Shown here piece by piece: positions 23,455-31,073 of a stretch of DNA of 37,486 nucleotides. Both the position numbers and the translations under genes were made by a program. Position 1 is the stretch's first letter. The number at the start of each line of letters is the position of its first letter. This DNA comes from Verrucomicrobiales bacterium (GTDB lineage: Bacteria; Verrucomicrobiota; Verrucomicrobiia; Verrucomicrobiales; DEV007), in the NCBI GenBank assembly GCA_029213265.1, contig JARGNG010000043.1, positions 1 to 37,486 on the forward strand, in the 5' to 3' direction. A model generated the notes under the pieces. It did not search any database. It saw only the letters and a list, made by a program, of their open reading frames with translations, and was not told the origin of the DNA.

Positions 23455-23511
23455 CGGGACCGGAGTTCGAATTCGACAGAAAAAGCGACCAAAACGCGGC
23501 GAGGCGCGCCA

Positions 23512-23540
23512 TTGACGGAAGCACTGCCGGATTCTACGAT
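23512..23540 (+). promoter_or_regulatory. Sigma-70-like promoter of the sulfatase operon
   Basis: TTGACG at 23512-23517, a 17-base spacer, then TACGAT at 23535-23540. This is a good match in sequence and spacing. The start codon follows only 14 bases after the -10 box at 23555, so the expected leader is about 8 bases with no ribosome binding site. Confidence 0.5.
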
Positions 23541-23554
23541 GCCGGCCCGATTCT

Positions 23555-24952
23555 ATGAAGTTTCTTCTCACGGCTCTCTTTTCCGCACTGGTTGCCATTG
23601 GTTCTGCCGACGCGAAACCAAACATCATTTACATTCTCGCCGATGATCTTGGATACGGGGATCTTGGTTGCTTCGGCCAGCAGACCCTGACGACGCCCCA
23701 CATTGACCAACTCGCAGCCGACGGGATGAAATTGACCCGTCACTACTCGGGTTCCACTGTCTGCGCTCCATCCCGCTGTGTGCTCATGACAGGTCGCCAC
23801 ACCGGACGTGCCTCCGTTCGCGGAAACGGACTCGCTTTGCTGAAACCGGGCGAGGCAACGATTGCGTCGAAACTGAAGGAAGCCGGGTATCGCACCGGTT
23901 GTTTCGGTAAGTGGGGAATCGGCCATCCCCCTCCCCGCACCGATCCGAATGACCGGGGTTTCGATGAATTCTACGGCTACGTAAATATGTTTCACGCTCA
24001 CAATTTCTACCCCGAGTTTTTGATACGGAACGGCAAAGTAGAGTCGATCAACAATCAACTCGACGACCCCTGGAAAGAAATCCCCGAGTATGGAATGGGT
24101 GAGGCGAGAGAGGGAGCCGGGGTCGCCAAAGTGCAGAACGACTATGCCCCGAATCTCATTACAGACGAAGCCCTGAAGTTCATTGAGACCAACAAGGACG
24201 AGCCCTTTTTTCTCTATTTTGCGCTCAACATGCCGCATACGAACAACGAGGCGGGGCGCCCCCCTTACAACAACGGGATGGAAGTCCCCGATCACGGGGA
24301 GTTCTCCGGAAAGAAATGGCCCGATCCGGAAAAGGGGTTCGCTCAGATGATGCGCCTGATCGATCACTACGTCGGCCGGATCGTGGCGAAAGTGGAGGAA
24401 AACGATCTCACCGACGATACCCTCATCATTTTCTCGAGCGACAACGGCCCCCACGAAGAAGGCCGGCATGAAATGGAATTCTTCAACTCCAACGGCATTT
24501 TCCGCGGAATGAAACGCGACCTTTTCGATGGGGGTGTCCGCGTTCCCGCCATCGCGAAATGGCCCGGCAAAATTCCCGCCGGCAGCGAGTCTGATGTTCT
24601 GTCAGGATTCCAGGACATTTTTCCGACCATTGCCGATGTCGCCGCCTTTCCAGTGCCCGACGGGCTCGACGGGAAATCCCTTGCCCCGACCCTTCTCGGG
24701 AAACCGGATCAGCAATCTCACCACGAATTTCTCTACTGGGAATTCCTCGAAAAAGGTGGCCGAAAAGGAGTTACTACCAAAAAGTGGAAGGCAATCCAAC
24801 TCGACACGCTGAAACCAAACCCGAAGCCAACCGCTCTTTACGATCTCGAAAATGATCCGGCCGAGGAAAAGGATGTAGCTGCCGAGCATCCGGAAATCGT
24901 CCAACAAATGGAAGCCTGGATCGAGGCAAGCCACACACCTCCCATCGAATAG
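23555..24952 (+). CDS. Exported type I sulfatase (formylglycine-dependent)
   Basis: A 465-aa sulfatase with a signal peptide (residues 1-20, ending ADA-K). The metal site IIYILADDLGYGDLG starts at residue 24. The CxPSR signature CAPSR has Cys70, the residue turned into formylglycine by a maturase, followed by the LMTGRH element (77-82). Other family features are GKWGIGH, PFFLYFALNMPHTNN, IIFSSDNGPH with the metal-binding Asp-Asn, and FRGMKRDLFDGGVRVPAIAKW. It removes sulfate from an ester in the periplasm or outside the cell, most likely from sulfated polysaccharide or a glycosaminoglycan-like polymer (family knowledge; substrate not readable). Transcribed with the DUF1080/SMP-30 gene 43 bases downstream. 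Confidence 0.93.
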   Translation: MKFLLTALFSALVAIGSADAKPNIIYILADDLGYGDLGCFGQQTLTTPHIDQLAADGMKLTRHYSGSTVCAPSRCVLMTGRHTGRASVRGNGLALLKPGEATIASKLKEAGYRTGCFGKWGIGHPPPRTDPNDRGFDEFYGYVNMFHAHNFYPEFLIRNGKVESINNQLDDPWKEIPEYGMGEAREGAGVAKVQNDYAPNLITDEALKFIETNKDEPFFLYFALNMPHTNNEAGRPPYNNGMEVPDHGEFSGKKWPDPEKGFAQMMRLIDHYVGRIVAKVEENDLTDDTLIIFSSDNGPHEEGRHEMEFFNSNGIFRGMKRDLFDGGVRVPAIAKWPGKIPAGSESDVLSGFQDIFPTIADVAAFPVPDGLDGKSLAPTLLGKPDQQSHHEFLYWEFLEKGGRKGVTTKKWKAIQLDTLKPNPKPTALYDLENDPAEEKDVAAEHPEIVQQMEAWIEASHTPPIE

Positions 24953-24995
24953 TTCCCTACCCAAACACCCTGACTTTCTTCCTATCTTCCAATCC

Positions 24996-26474
24996 ATGAA
25001 AAAAATCCTACTCACCCTTCTCTTCCTCCCCTGCCTCACCCTCGCCGAAGAGGATGGCAACTGGACGACCCTGTTCAACGGTAGGAACCTCGACGGCTGG
25101 GTCCAGCGGGGCGGCGTCGCCAAATACGAAGTGGTCGATGGCGTCATCGTCGGAACGACCGTCCCGAAGACCCCCAACTCCTTTCTCTGCACCGGGAAGG
25201 AATACAGTGACTTCATTCTCGAGGTGGAATTCAAAGTCGATCCGACCCTGAACTGCGGAATTCAATTCCGGTCTCTCAGCAAACCGGATTACAAAAACGG
25301 ACAGGTCCACGGATACCAGGCCGAAATCGACCCTTCCGATCGCGGTTGGAGTGCCGGCATCTACGACGAGGGGCGCAATGGTTGGCTCGCTCCGCTCACC
25401 GGGAATATCGCAGCCCGCTATGCCTTCAAGCAGAACGATTGGAACAAGTATCGCATCCAGGCAGTCGGTGATCTCATCGTCACCCACATCAACGGAGTCC
25501 AGGCCTCCTATCTGAAAGACAAAACGACCGCGAAAGGGTTCATCGCCCTCCAGGTCCATGGAATTGGAAACCGGGACGAAGCCCTTCAGGTTCGCTATCG
25601 CAATGTTCGCATTCAGGATCTGAGCAATGCGATCGATATCATCACTCCCCGTCAGCGTAGTTACGAACACGACGGTCCACTCGTAAAAGAGGATGCGGAA
25701 TGGAAAAAGCTCGCCGTCGATTTCAAGTTCACAGAAGGGCCCGCTCTCGCTCCAGACGGCAAGATCTACTTCAATGACATCCCCAATGAGCGGACTCACG
25801 TCTTCGATCCGGAAAGCGGCGAAACATCGGTCTACCGCGAACAGAGCGGCCGCGCCAATGGACTCTTTTTCACACCCGCCGGGGCACTCATCGCCTGTGA
25901 AGGCGGAAACAGGAGGATAACCCGCACCGATTATGCAGGGAAGGTGACAGTTCTCGCGGCCGAATTCGACGGCCAAAAACTGAACAGCCCCAATGACGTG
26001 GTTCCGGATGGCGAAGGCGGCTTCTACTTTACGGACCCTCGCTACGGCAAAGGCGATGATCGGGAAATCGACGTGGAAGCGGTCTACTACATCGACAAGA
26101 AGGGAAAGGTTTCGCAAGTCGCCGCAGACCTGAAAAAGCCAAACGGGATCATTCTCTCCCCCGATGAGAAAACCCTCTACGTTGCCGACCCCGGTGCCGA
26201 AACGATCTTTGCCTACGATATCGTCGGAGCCGGAAAAATCGACAACAGGCGCAAGTTCGCCGACGTCGGAAGCGACGGCATGACAGTCGACAAACTTGGA
26301 AACATCTATGTCACCTGGACTGATGTGATCGCCTTTTCACCGGAGGGGAAAGAGGTCCTCCGGGTCACTCCTCCCGAGAGGCCCGCCAACTGCCTTCTTG
26401 TCGGAAGAACTCTGTATGTTACCGCGAGGACCGGGTTCTATTCGATTGATCTGGAAGTCGAAGGAGTGCGGTAG
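24996..26474 (+). CDS. Exported DUF1080 domain fused to SMP-30/gluconolactonase propeller
   Basis: A 492-aa secreted two-domain protein. Signal peptide about 1-17 (LTLA-E). Residues 20-210 are a DUF1080 (3-keto-disaccharide hydrolase-like) jelly roll: LFNGRNLDGWVQRGG, YSDFILEVEFKV, NCGIQFRS and GFIALQVHG. Residues about 230-490 are an SMP-30/gluconolactonase-like six-bladed propeller: FTEGPALAPDGKIYFNDI with the metal-binding Glu, ANGLFFTPAGALIACEGG, LNSPNDVVPDGEGGFYFTD with the Asn-Asp pair, KKPNGIILSPDEKTLYVADP, and a later DGMTVD with a metal-ligand Asp. These suggest lactone or keto-sugar hydrolysis in sugar catabolism, downstream of the sulfatase with which it forms an operon. Reaction inferred from families. 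Confidence 0.85.
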   Translation: MKKILLTLLFLPCLTLAEEDGNWTTLFNGRNLDGWVQRGGVAKYEVVDGVIVGTTVPKTPNSFLCTGKEYSDFILEVEFKVDPTLNCGIQFRSLSKPDYKNGQVHGYQAEIDPSDRGWSAGIYDEGRNGWLAPLTGNIAARYAFKQNDWNKYRIQAVGDLIVTHINGVQASYLKDKTTAKGFIALQVHGIGNRDEALQVRYRNVRIQDLSNAIDIITPRQRSYEHDGPLVKEDAEWKKLAVDFKFTEGPALAPDGKIYFNDIPNERTHVFDPESGETSVYREQSGRANGLFFTPAGALIACEGGNRRITRTDYAGKVTVLAAEFDGQKLNSPNDVVPDGEGGFYFTDPRYGKGDDREIDVEAVYYIDKKGKVSQVAADLKKPNGIILSPDEKTLYVADPGAETIFAYDIVGAGKIDNRRKFADVGSDGMTVDKLGNIYVTWTDVIAFSPEGKEVLRVTPPERPANCLLVGRTLYVTARTGFYSIDLEVEGVR

Positions 26475-26565
26475 CAGCGGCCTTCTTACCGGACAGGCGA
26501 AGGAGGGCGGTGTGTCCGCCTCCGCCCTGCAGTCCCTCGACCGCCCCGGTTTCGTCCATCGCAAC

Positions 26566-28059
26566 TTACAGGCTCTTCAGAAACCGCTCCGCTTCCTTGA
26601 GATGCCTTTCCCGCTTCTCGCTATCCATGCGGTTGTAGGTGGCCACCATCATGCCAAGGCGGTGCTGGCTTTTGAAGAACTCAAGATGCCGGTCAATGAA
26701 ATTCCAAAAGAGGCCGTCCCAGGACTTGCACCACTCGCCGATTGAGTAGTCGGACATTTTCTTCACATAGTTGGACCCTGAAATGTAGGGCTTCGTCGTG
26801 AAGATTCCGCCATCGGCGAACTGACTCATCCCATACACATTCGGAACCATGACCCAGTCATAGGCGTCGATGAAGAGTTCCATGAACCAGTCGCAAACCT
26901 GTTCGGGCTTGAAGTGACAGAGCAGCATAAAATTCCCCAGAACCATGAGACGCTCGATATGATGAGCATAGCCGGTCTCCAAGACGCGGCCGATTACTAG
27001 ATCAATTGGCGGCACGCCTGTTTCCGCGGTCCAGAATGTTTCGGGCACTTCGCGACGATGGTTGAAATGATTGGAGTTCCTCATTTCAACGCCATGCCTG
27101 ACATACATCAAATACATGAACTCCCGCCATCCGATGATTTGACGAAGGAAGCCCTCGAGCGAGTTGATCGGAACCTCGTGTTCCCCGGCGAATTCCAACG
27201 CCCGGTCCACGACCTCCTGCGGGGTCAGTAGACCAATGTTCAATGCCGGTGTCAGCAAACTGTGAAAAAGCGTCCGCTCGTTTTCGGACAAAGCGTCTTC
27301 GTACGGACCAAACTGGACAAAGCGTTCTTCGAGAAACTGCTCCAGCCAATCTTGGGCATCCCGTGTCGTGACCGCATAGCAAAACGAATCGATTTTTCCG
27401 GGATAGTCCGCGAAATTTGCTTTCACATAGTCCTCCGCTTCATCGACCTGCTTGCGTCGCGGAGCCGACAAATCTTCAGGTGTATCCAGTCCCCGCTTTG
27501 GCATCGATTTGCGATTATCTTCATCAAAGCTCCACTGGCCACCTTCGGGCTCTCCGTTTTCGTCGACGAGGATGCCCATCCGCTTCCGCTGCTCCTCATA
27601 GAACTTCGCCATGAAGGGGCGCTTCCGGGAATCAAAATGTTCATCCGCCCAGTCCCGGGGCGTAACGAACATGGGAGTCTCCGTAACGGTCAGAGTGATC
27701 TCTTTTTTCTCCGCAAAACGACGCAGCCTTTTCTCGAGGAGAAAATCGGTCGGGTCGGCCGTGACCATCTCGTCGAAGGCGTGCTCGCGATGCAGGGAAA
27801 GAAGAAGAATGTCGATCGGCTTCTCTCGATCATACTCAAGATAGGTGACGTGATATCCGAGCCCTTCGAGGCGCTCCTGGAAAGCCTTCATCGAGGCTCG
27901 GTGAAGAAGGATCTTCTGTTGGTGAAATCGCCCTGGACTCGCGTGAGGATCGCCAAAGAAAAGAGTGTCCTCGATCAGATAGACAGGCCTCTCTTTCTCC
28001 AGAGCCGGATGACTTTCAAAAAGCTGATGCGGGAAGACGAGTGAAATCGACCGGGCCAT
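26566..28059 (-). CDS. PhrB-like photolyase/cryptochrome family protein lacking iron-sulfur cysteines
   Basis: A 497-aa member of the deoxyribodipyrimidine-photolyase-related (FeS-BCP, PhrB-like) flavoproteins, which repair (6-4) photoproducts using FAD and light. Family features: SLVFPHQLF at the N-terminus, GQWSFDEDNRK (174-184), REFMYLMYVRHG (312-323), HHIERLMVLGNFMLL (366-380), DAYDWVMVPNVYGMSQFADGG (398-418) and KPYISGSNYVKKMSDY. At the position where PhrB has CxxC...C cluster ligands (after MSDY) this protein reads SIGEWCKSWDGLFW with a single Cys444, and the earlier ligand region LLTPQEVVDRA (277-287) has no Cys, so a [4Fe-4S] cluster is not expected. It starts three bases after the SDR stop, so the two form an operon. 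Confidence 0.88.
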   Translation of the reverse strand: MARSISLVFPHQLFESHPALEKERPVYLIEDTLFFGDPHASPGRFHQQKILLHRASMKAFQERLEGLGYHVTYLEYDREKPIDILLLSLHREHAFDEMVTADPTDFLLEKRLRRFAEKKEITLTVTETPMFVTPRDWADEHFDSRKRPFMAKFYEEQRKRMGILVDENGEPEGGQWSFDEDNRKSMPKRGLDTPEDLSAPRRKQVDEAEDYVKANFADYPGKIDSFCYAVTTRDAQDWLEQFLEERFVQFGPYEDALSENERTLFHSLLTPALNIGLLTPQEVVDRALEFAGEHEVPINSLEGFLRQIIGWREFMYLMYVRHGVEMRNSNHFNHRREVPETFWTAETGVPPIDLVIGRVLETGYAHHIERLMVLGNFMLLCHFKPEQVCDWFMELFIDAYDWVMVPNVYGMSQFADGGIFTTKPYISGSNYVKKMSDYSIGEWCKSWDGLFWNFIDRHLEFFKSQHRLGMMVATYNRMDSEKRERHLKEAERFLKSL

Positions 28060-28062
28060 GAC

Positions 28063-28764
28063 TCAGAGAAGTTTCAGCGTCGAAATTCCTCCGTCGATCT
28101 GCAGGACCTGGCCCGTCATGAACCCGGAATCAGCGCCCAGAAGAAACCGCGCTGCTGCGGCCACTTCATCTGGATCCCCGATCCGCTTCAGAGGATGCCG
28201 GTCCGCGGAGGCTTTCCGCTTTTCCTCACTCCCCAGCAGGTTGGAAGCGAGGGGTGTGTCCGTCAGGGATAGAGCGAGGCAGTTGACCCGAATCGACGGG
28301 GAAAACTCCGCGGCAAGAGAACGCGTCAATCCTTCAACCGCTCCTTTCGCCCCTGAAATACTGGCATGATAGGGAAGACCGGTCTGAACTGCGACGGTGG
28401 AAAAGAGAACGATAGATGCTTTCCCCGCCTTCTTCAGGGAGGGAAGCGTAAGGCGGATTGCCCGCACCGCGCCGAGGAAGTTCACTTCGAGTTCGTTTTG
28501 GAAGTCATCGTCGCTCAGCCGGGCAAAGGGCTTCAGGTTGATAGTGCCCGGGCAATAGACCATCCCGTCCAGACTCTCCGGCAGGTCCAGTAATCCATCC
28601 TTTCGCGTGACATCGAAGGACTGTGTTTGCACCCCCGGAAGATTTGAAATTTCGCTGTCGCTCCGCGACGCGGAAAACACCGAGTCTCCTCCCGCCGAAA
28701 GTTGCTTTACGAGCGAAAGCCCCACGCCTGAGTTCCCGCCAATGATCAGTATGTTCCGTGCCAT
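28063..28764 (-). CDS. Short-chain dehydrogenase/reductase with altered active site
   Basis: A 233-aa SDR. The nucleotide-binding motif IIGGNSGVG (7-15), the acidic turn FDV (50-52), a CPG motif in place of NAG (71-73) and the end TGQVLQIDGG are present. In the catalytic segment STVAVQTGLPYHASISGAKG, Ser122 and Lys140 remain, but the position four before Lys, normally Tyr, is Ile136; a Tyr at 132 is too far away to replace it directly. So the enzyme may not be a normal oxidoreductase, or uses another acid. It sits three bases upstream of the photolyase gene on the same strand. SDRs beside photolyases occur in light-response clusters of several phyla, which suggests a linked role, unproven. 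Confidence 0.85.
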   Translation of the reverse strand: MARNILIIGGNSGVGLSLVKQLSAGGDSVFSASRSDSEISNLPGVQTQSFDVTRKDGLLDLPESLDGMVYCPGTINLKPFARLSDDDFQNELEVNFLGAVRAIRLTLPSLKKAGKASIVLFSTVAVQTGLPYHASISGAKGAVEGLTRSLAAEFSPSIRVNCLALSLTDTPLASNLLGSEEKRKASADRHPLKRIGDPDEVAAAARFLLGADSGFMTGQVLQIDGGISTLKLL

Positions 28765-28848
28765 TGCCGCGAGTTACGGCAGCGGCGGAAAATTGGATCA
28801 TCCAACCGGGGCGGGGAGTCTCTTGCGAAGAGCCGGAAACGGCACCCC

Positions 28849-30135
28849 CTACACCCGAATCGTCGCGGACTTGCCGTGAGCGTCGAGTCCTTCCACCCTC
28901 GCGAATTCCTCGACAATGGGAGCAGATTTGCGAATCGACTCTCTATCGAGCTTCACGATGCTGGTGCGACGCTGGAACATGTCGACGGTGAGACCGGGAA
29001 AGGATTTTCCTGCGCCTCCCGTGGGAAGTTCATGACTCGGCCCCGCGAGAAAGTCCCCCACTGCGACCGGCGAATAATTTCCCAGAAAAATGGCACCGCT
29101 CGTCGTGATTCTCGGAAGAATCGATTTCTCCCGCCGGGTAATGAGAGACAAGTGCTCCGGGGCAAACGCATTTACGAGGTCGACTCCCTGATCGAGCGTT
29201 CCCACGAGAACACACCAGGCTCCATCCTTGAGGGCTTTCTTCAACTGAGCCTGACGACCCAGCAACGTAATCTGGCGATCCACCTCCTCTTTCACTTTTT
29301 CGAGGAGTTCTTCCGAATCGGTGATGAAACCCATGATGCTGTCTCCTCCGTGCTCCGCTTGCGCAAGCATGTCGGCTGCGATGAACTTCGCATTTCCGCT
29401 TTTGTCGGAGAGAACGACGACCTCACTCGGTCCGGGGAGTAGATCGACCGCGACGACTCCGAAGAGTTGACGCTTGGCTTCCACCACAAAGGAATTCCCC
29501 GGGCCATAGACTTTCAGGACGGGACGAATCGACCTCGTCCCGAGAGAAATCCCAGCCATGCCCTGGGCACCGCCGACTTTGTAGATCTCGGTCGCCCCCG
29601 CTTCTTTCAAAGCATAGAGCAACGCAGGATTCACCTTGCCGTCGGGTCCGGGAGGCGTTGCGACAACGATCTCGGGACAACCTGCGGCAGCGGCAAGGCA
29701 GACCGTCATATTGGAAGTCGACACCAAAGGCGCCGAACCACCGGGAACGTAAATACCGACCCGTTGGAAAGGAAGATAGCGCTCGCCAACCTCGGCACCC
29801 TGCGCATTTTTTCCGGACCAGTCTTTGCGAAGACTCTTTTTGGCAAAGGCGATGACATTTTCCCGCGAAGCGGCGATGGCGCGTTTCGTCTTTTCATCCA
29901 CCGCGTCATCCGCGGCGGCCAGTTCCGCCTCGCTCACCCGCAGGTCCCTTGCTGTTTTGAATCCGGCCCTGTCAAACTTGTTGGAGAGTTCAATGAGCGC
30001 TTTGTCCCCGCGCATCTCGACATCGGCAATGATGTCTTTCACAATGGCTTCCACTCCGGCAGGAGGAGCCGAACGGCGATCGAGCTTTCGAATGGCGGAG
30101 GAAAAGTTCTTCTGGGTGTATCGGATGATGCGCAT
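28849..30135 (-). CDS. hisD: Histidinol dehydrogenase
   Basis: A 428-aa histidinol dehydrogenase, the zinc enzyme that makes the last two NAD-dependent oxidations of histidine synthesis in the cytoplasm. Signatures: RVGIYVPGGSAPL for NAD binding, YKVGGAQGMAGIS, KVYGPGNSFV, VDLLPGPSEVVVLSD, the catalytic and zinc-binding LAQAEHGGDS, APEHLSL with the Glu-His pair, and GPSHELPTGGAG near the C-terminus. The length is normal and all key motifs are intact. The ATG at 30135 starts MRIIRYTQK; an upstream in-frame start at 30159 would overlap the preceding gene. It is the second gene of a pair with the RlmI-like methyltransferase (16-base gap); no other his gene is in the window, so the pathway is dispersed here. 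Confidence 0.95.
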   Translation of the reverse strand: MRIIRYTQKNFSSAIRKLDRRSAPPAGVEAIVKDIIADVEMRGDKALIELSNKFDRAGFKTARDLRVSEAELAAADDAVDEKTKRAIAASRENVIAFAKKSLRKDWSGKNAQGAEVGERYLPFQRVGIYVPGGSAPLVSTSNMTVCLAAAAGCPEIVVATPPGPDGKVNPALLYALKEAGATEIYKVGGAQGMAGISLGTRSIRPVLKVYGPGNSFVVEAKRQLFGVVAVDLLPGPSEVVVLSDKSGNAKFIAADMLAQAEHGGDSIMGFITDSEELLEKVKEEVDRQITLLGRQAQLKKALKDGAWCVLVGTLDQGVDLVNAFAPEHLSLITRREKSILPRITTSGAIFLGNYSPVAVGDFLAGPSHELPTGGAGKSFPGLTVDMFQRRTSIVKLDRESIRKSAPIVEEFARVEGLDAHGKSATIRV

Positions 30136-30151
30136 GGCTTCGTGAAGGCCG

Positions 30152-31042
30152 CTAACCAACTACAACACGGAGCGATTTCAAATACTCGTCGTCAGTAAAC
30201 TCGGGCGGCATTGGTAGCGATTCGAGAGATTCTACGTTCCGTCGCTGCTGCCTGATGCCATTTCGAACCTCCTTTTCAAACTGCTTCCGCCCCAATCGGT
30301 GCGTGTTGGCGCAGCAGAGAATCCATCCGCCAGGCTCGATGATCGCAGCTGCAAGCGACGCCAGGTCGGCGTAGTTGCTGTCCGTCCGAAAGGTCGATTT
30401 TTTATTCCGCGAGAAAGTCGGAGGATCGAGCACGATTCCGTGAAAGGTCCGCCCCTGCCGTGCAAAGGTCCGCATCCAGTCAAAGGCATCCCCCTTCACA
30501 CCGAAATGGCCGTCCGGGTCGAGGCCGTTCGCGGAAAAATTGTCCCAGGTCCAATCGAGATAGGTTTTGGAAAGATCCGCTGTCGTCGTGATCGCCCCGC
30601 TTCGGGCCGCCATCACGGAAAATCCCCCGGTGTAGGCAAAGATATTGAGAACACGATCCCCCGGCTTCACGACTTCCCCCACCCATTTCCGGTTCAAACG
30701 CTGGTCGAGAAAAATACCCGATGAATAGCCCGCATCAAAATCGATCCAGAAAGAGGCCCCGTTTTCCTTCACGAGAAATCGCTCCGAGACCTCTTCGCCC
30801 CAGACCCTCTCCGGCGCTGTCGCCGCCGCCTTGTCCCGCGGGCGCCAGTAAATCGAACGGGCCATCCCCCGGGCGAGATCTTTGAGGAACTCTGGAAATT
30901 GTGGTTCCCGCGTTTGCACGAGCCAATGCCCGTCAAAATGGTCCACCCAGACTTCGCGATTCGCATCGTGGTAAATGCGCCACGCTGTCGTTTCAGAGCC
31001 GGGCGGTGGAGAAAGCGAAATCATCTGTTCCGTTGGTTGCAT
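30152..31042 (-). CDS. Class I SAM-dependent methyltransferase, RlmI/RlmK-like
   Basis: A 296-aa methyltransferase resembling the catalytic part of RlmI/RlmK 23S rRNA cytosine/guanosine methyltransferases. The N-terminal 95 residues include WVDHFDGHWLVQT, a short substrate region in place of a PUA domain. The SAM-binding core follows: SGIFLDQRLNRKWV, VLNIFAYTGGFSVMAARSGA (motif I), DLSKTYLDWTWDNF, the catalytic LDPPTFSRNKK and GGWILCCANTHR. The target is probably rRNA but cannot be read from sequence. The ATG at 31042 is used; 31096 would extend into the divergent phosphohexomutase gene. Only 31 bases separate the two start codons, so the promoters must overlap the coding ends. Confidence 0.85.
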   Translation of the reverse strand: MQPTEQMISLSPPPGSETTAWRIYHDANREVWVDHFDGHWLVQTREPQFPEFLKDLARGMARSIYWRPRDKAAATAPERVWGEEVSERFLVKENGASFWIDFDAGYSSGIFLDQRLNRKWVGEVVKPGDRVLNIFAYTGGFSVMAARSGAITTTADLSKTYLDWTWDNFSANGLDPDGHFGVKGDAFDWMRTFARQGRTFHGIVLDPPTFSRNKKSTFRTDSNYADLASLAAAIIEPGGWILCCANTHRLGRKQFEKEVRNGIRQQRRNVESLESLPMPPEFTDDEYLKSLRVVVG

Positions 31043-31065
31043 TCTCTCTACCCCTTTTCTAGTAT
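31037..31065 (+). promoter_or_regulatory. Candidate promoter of the phosphohexomutase gene
   Basis: TTGCAT (31037-31042), a 17-base spacer, and TAGTAT (31060-31065), eight bases before the ATG at 31074. Half of the -35 box and four of six -10 bases match consensus. The -35 box overlaps the start codon of the divergent methyltransferase gene (31040-31042). The leader would be only a few bases long. Confidence 0.35.
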
Positions 31066-31073
31066 GAGTCACA

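Noticed and set aside
22507..23646. Long plus-strand open frames antisense to the PA14 protein and, at 21342-22370, to the caspase gene
   Set aside because: Both cover well-supported minus-strand genes with signal peptides and motifs; no start signal or family resemblance in the antisense frames.
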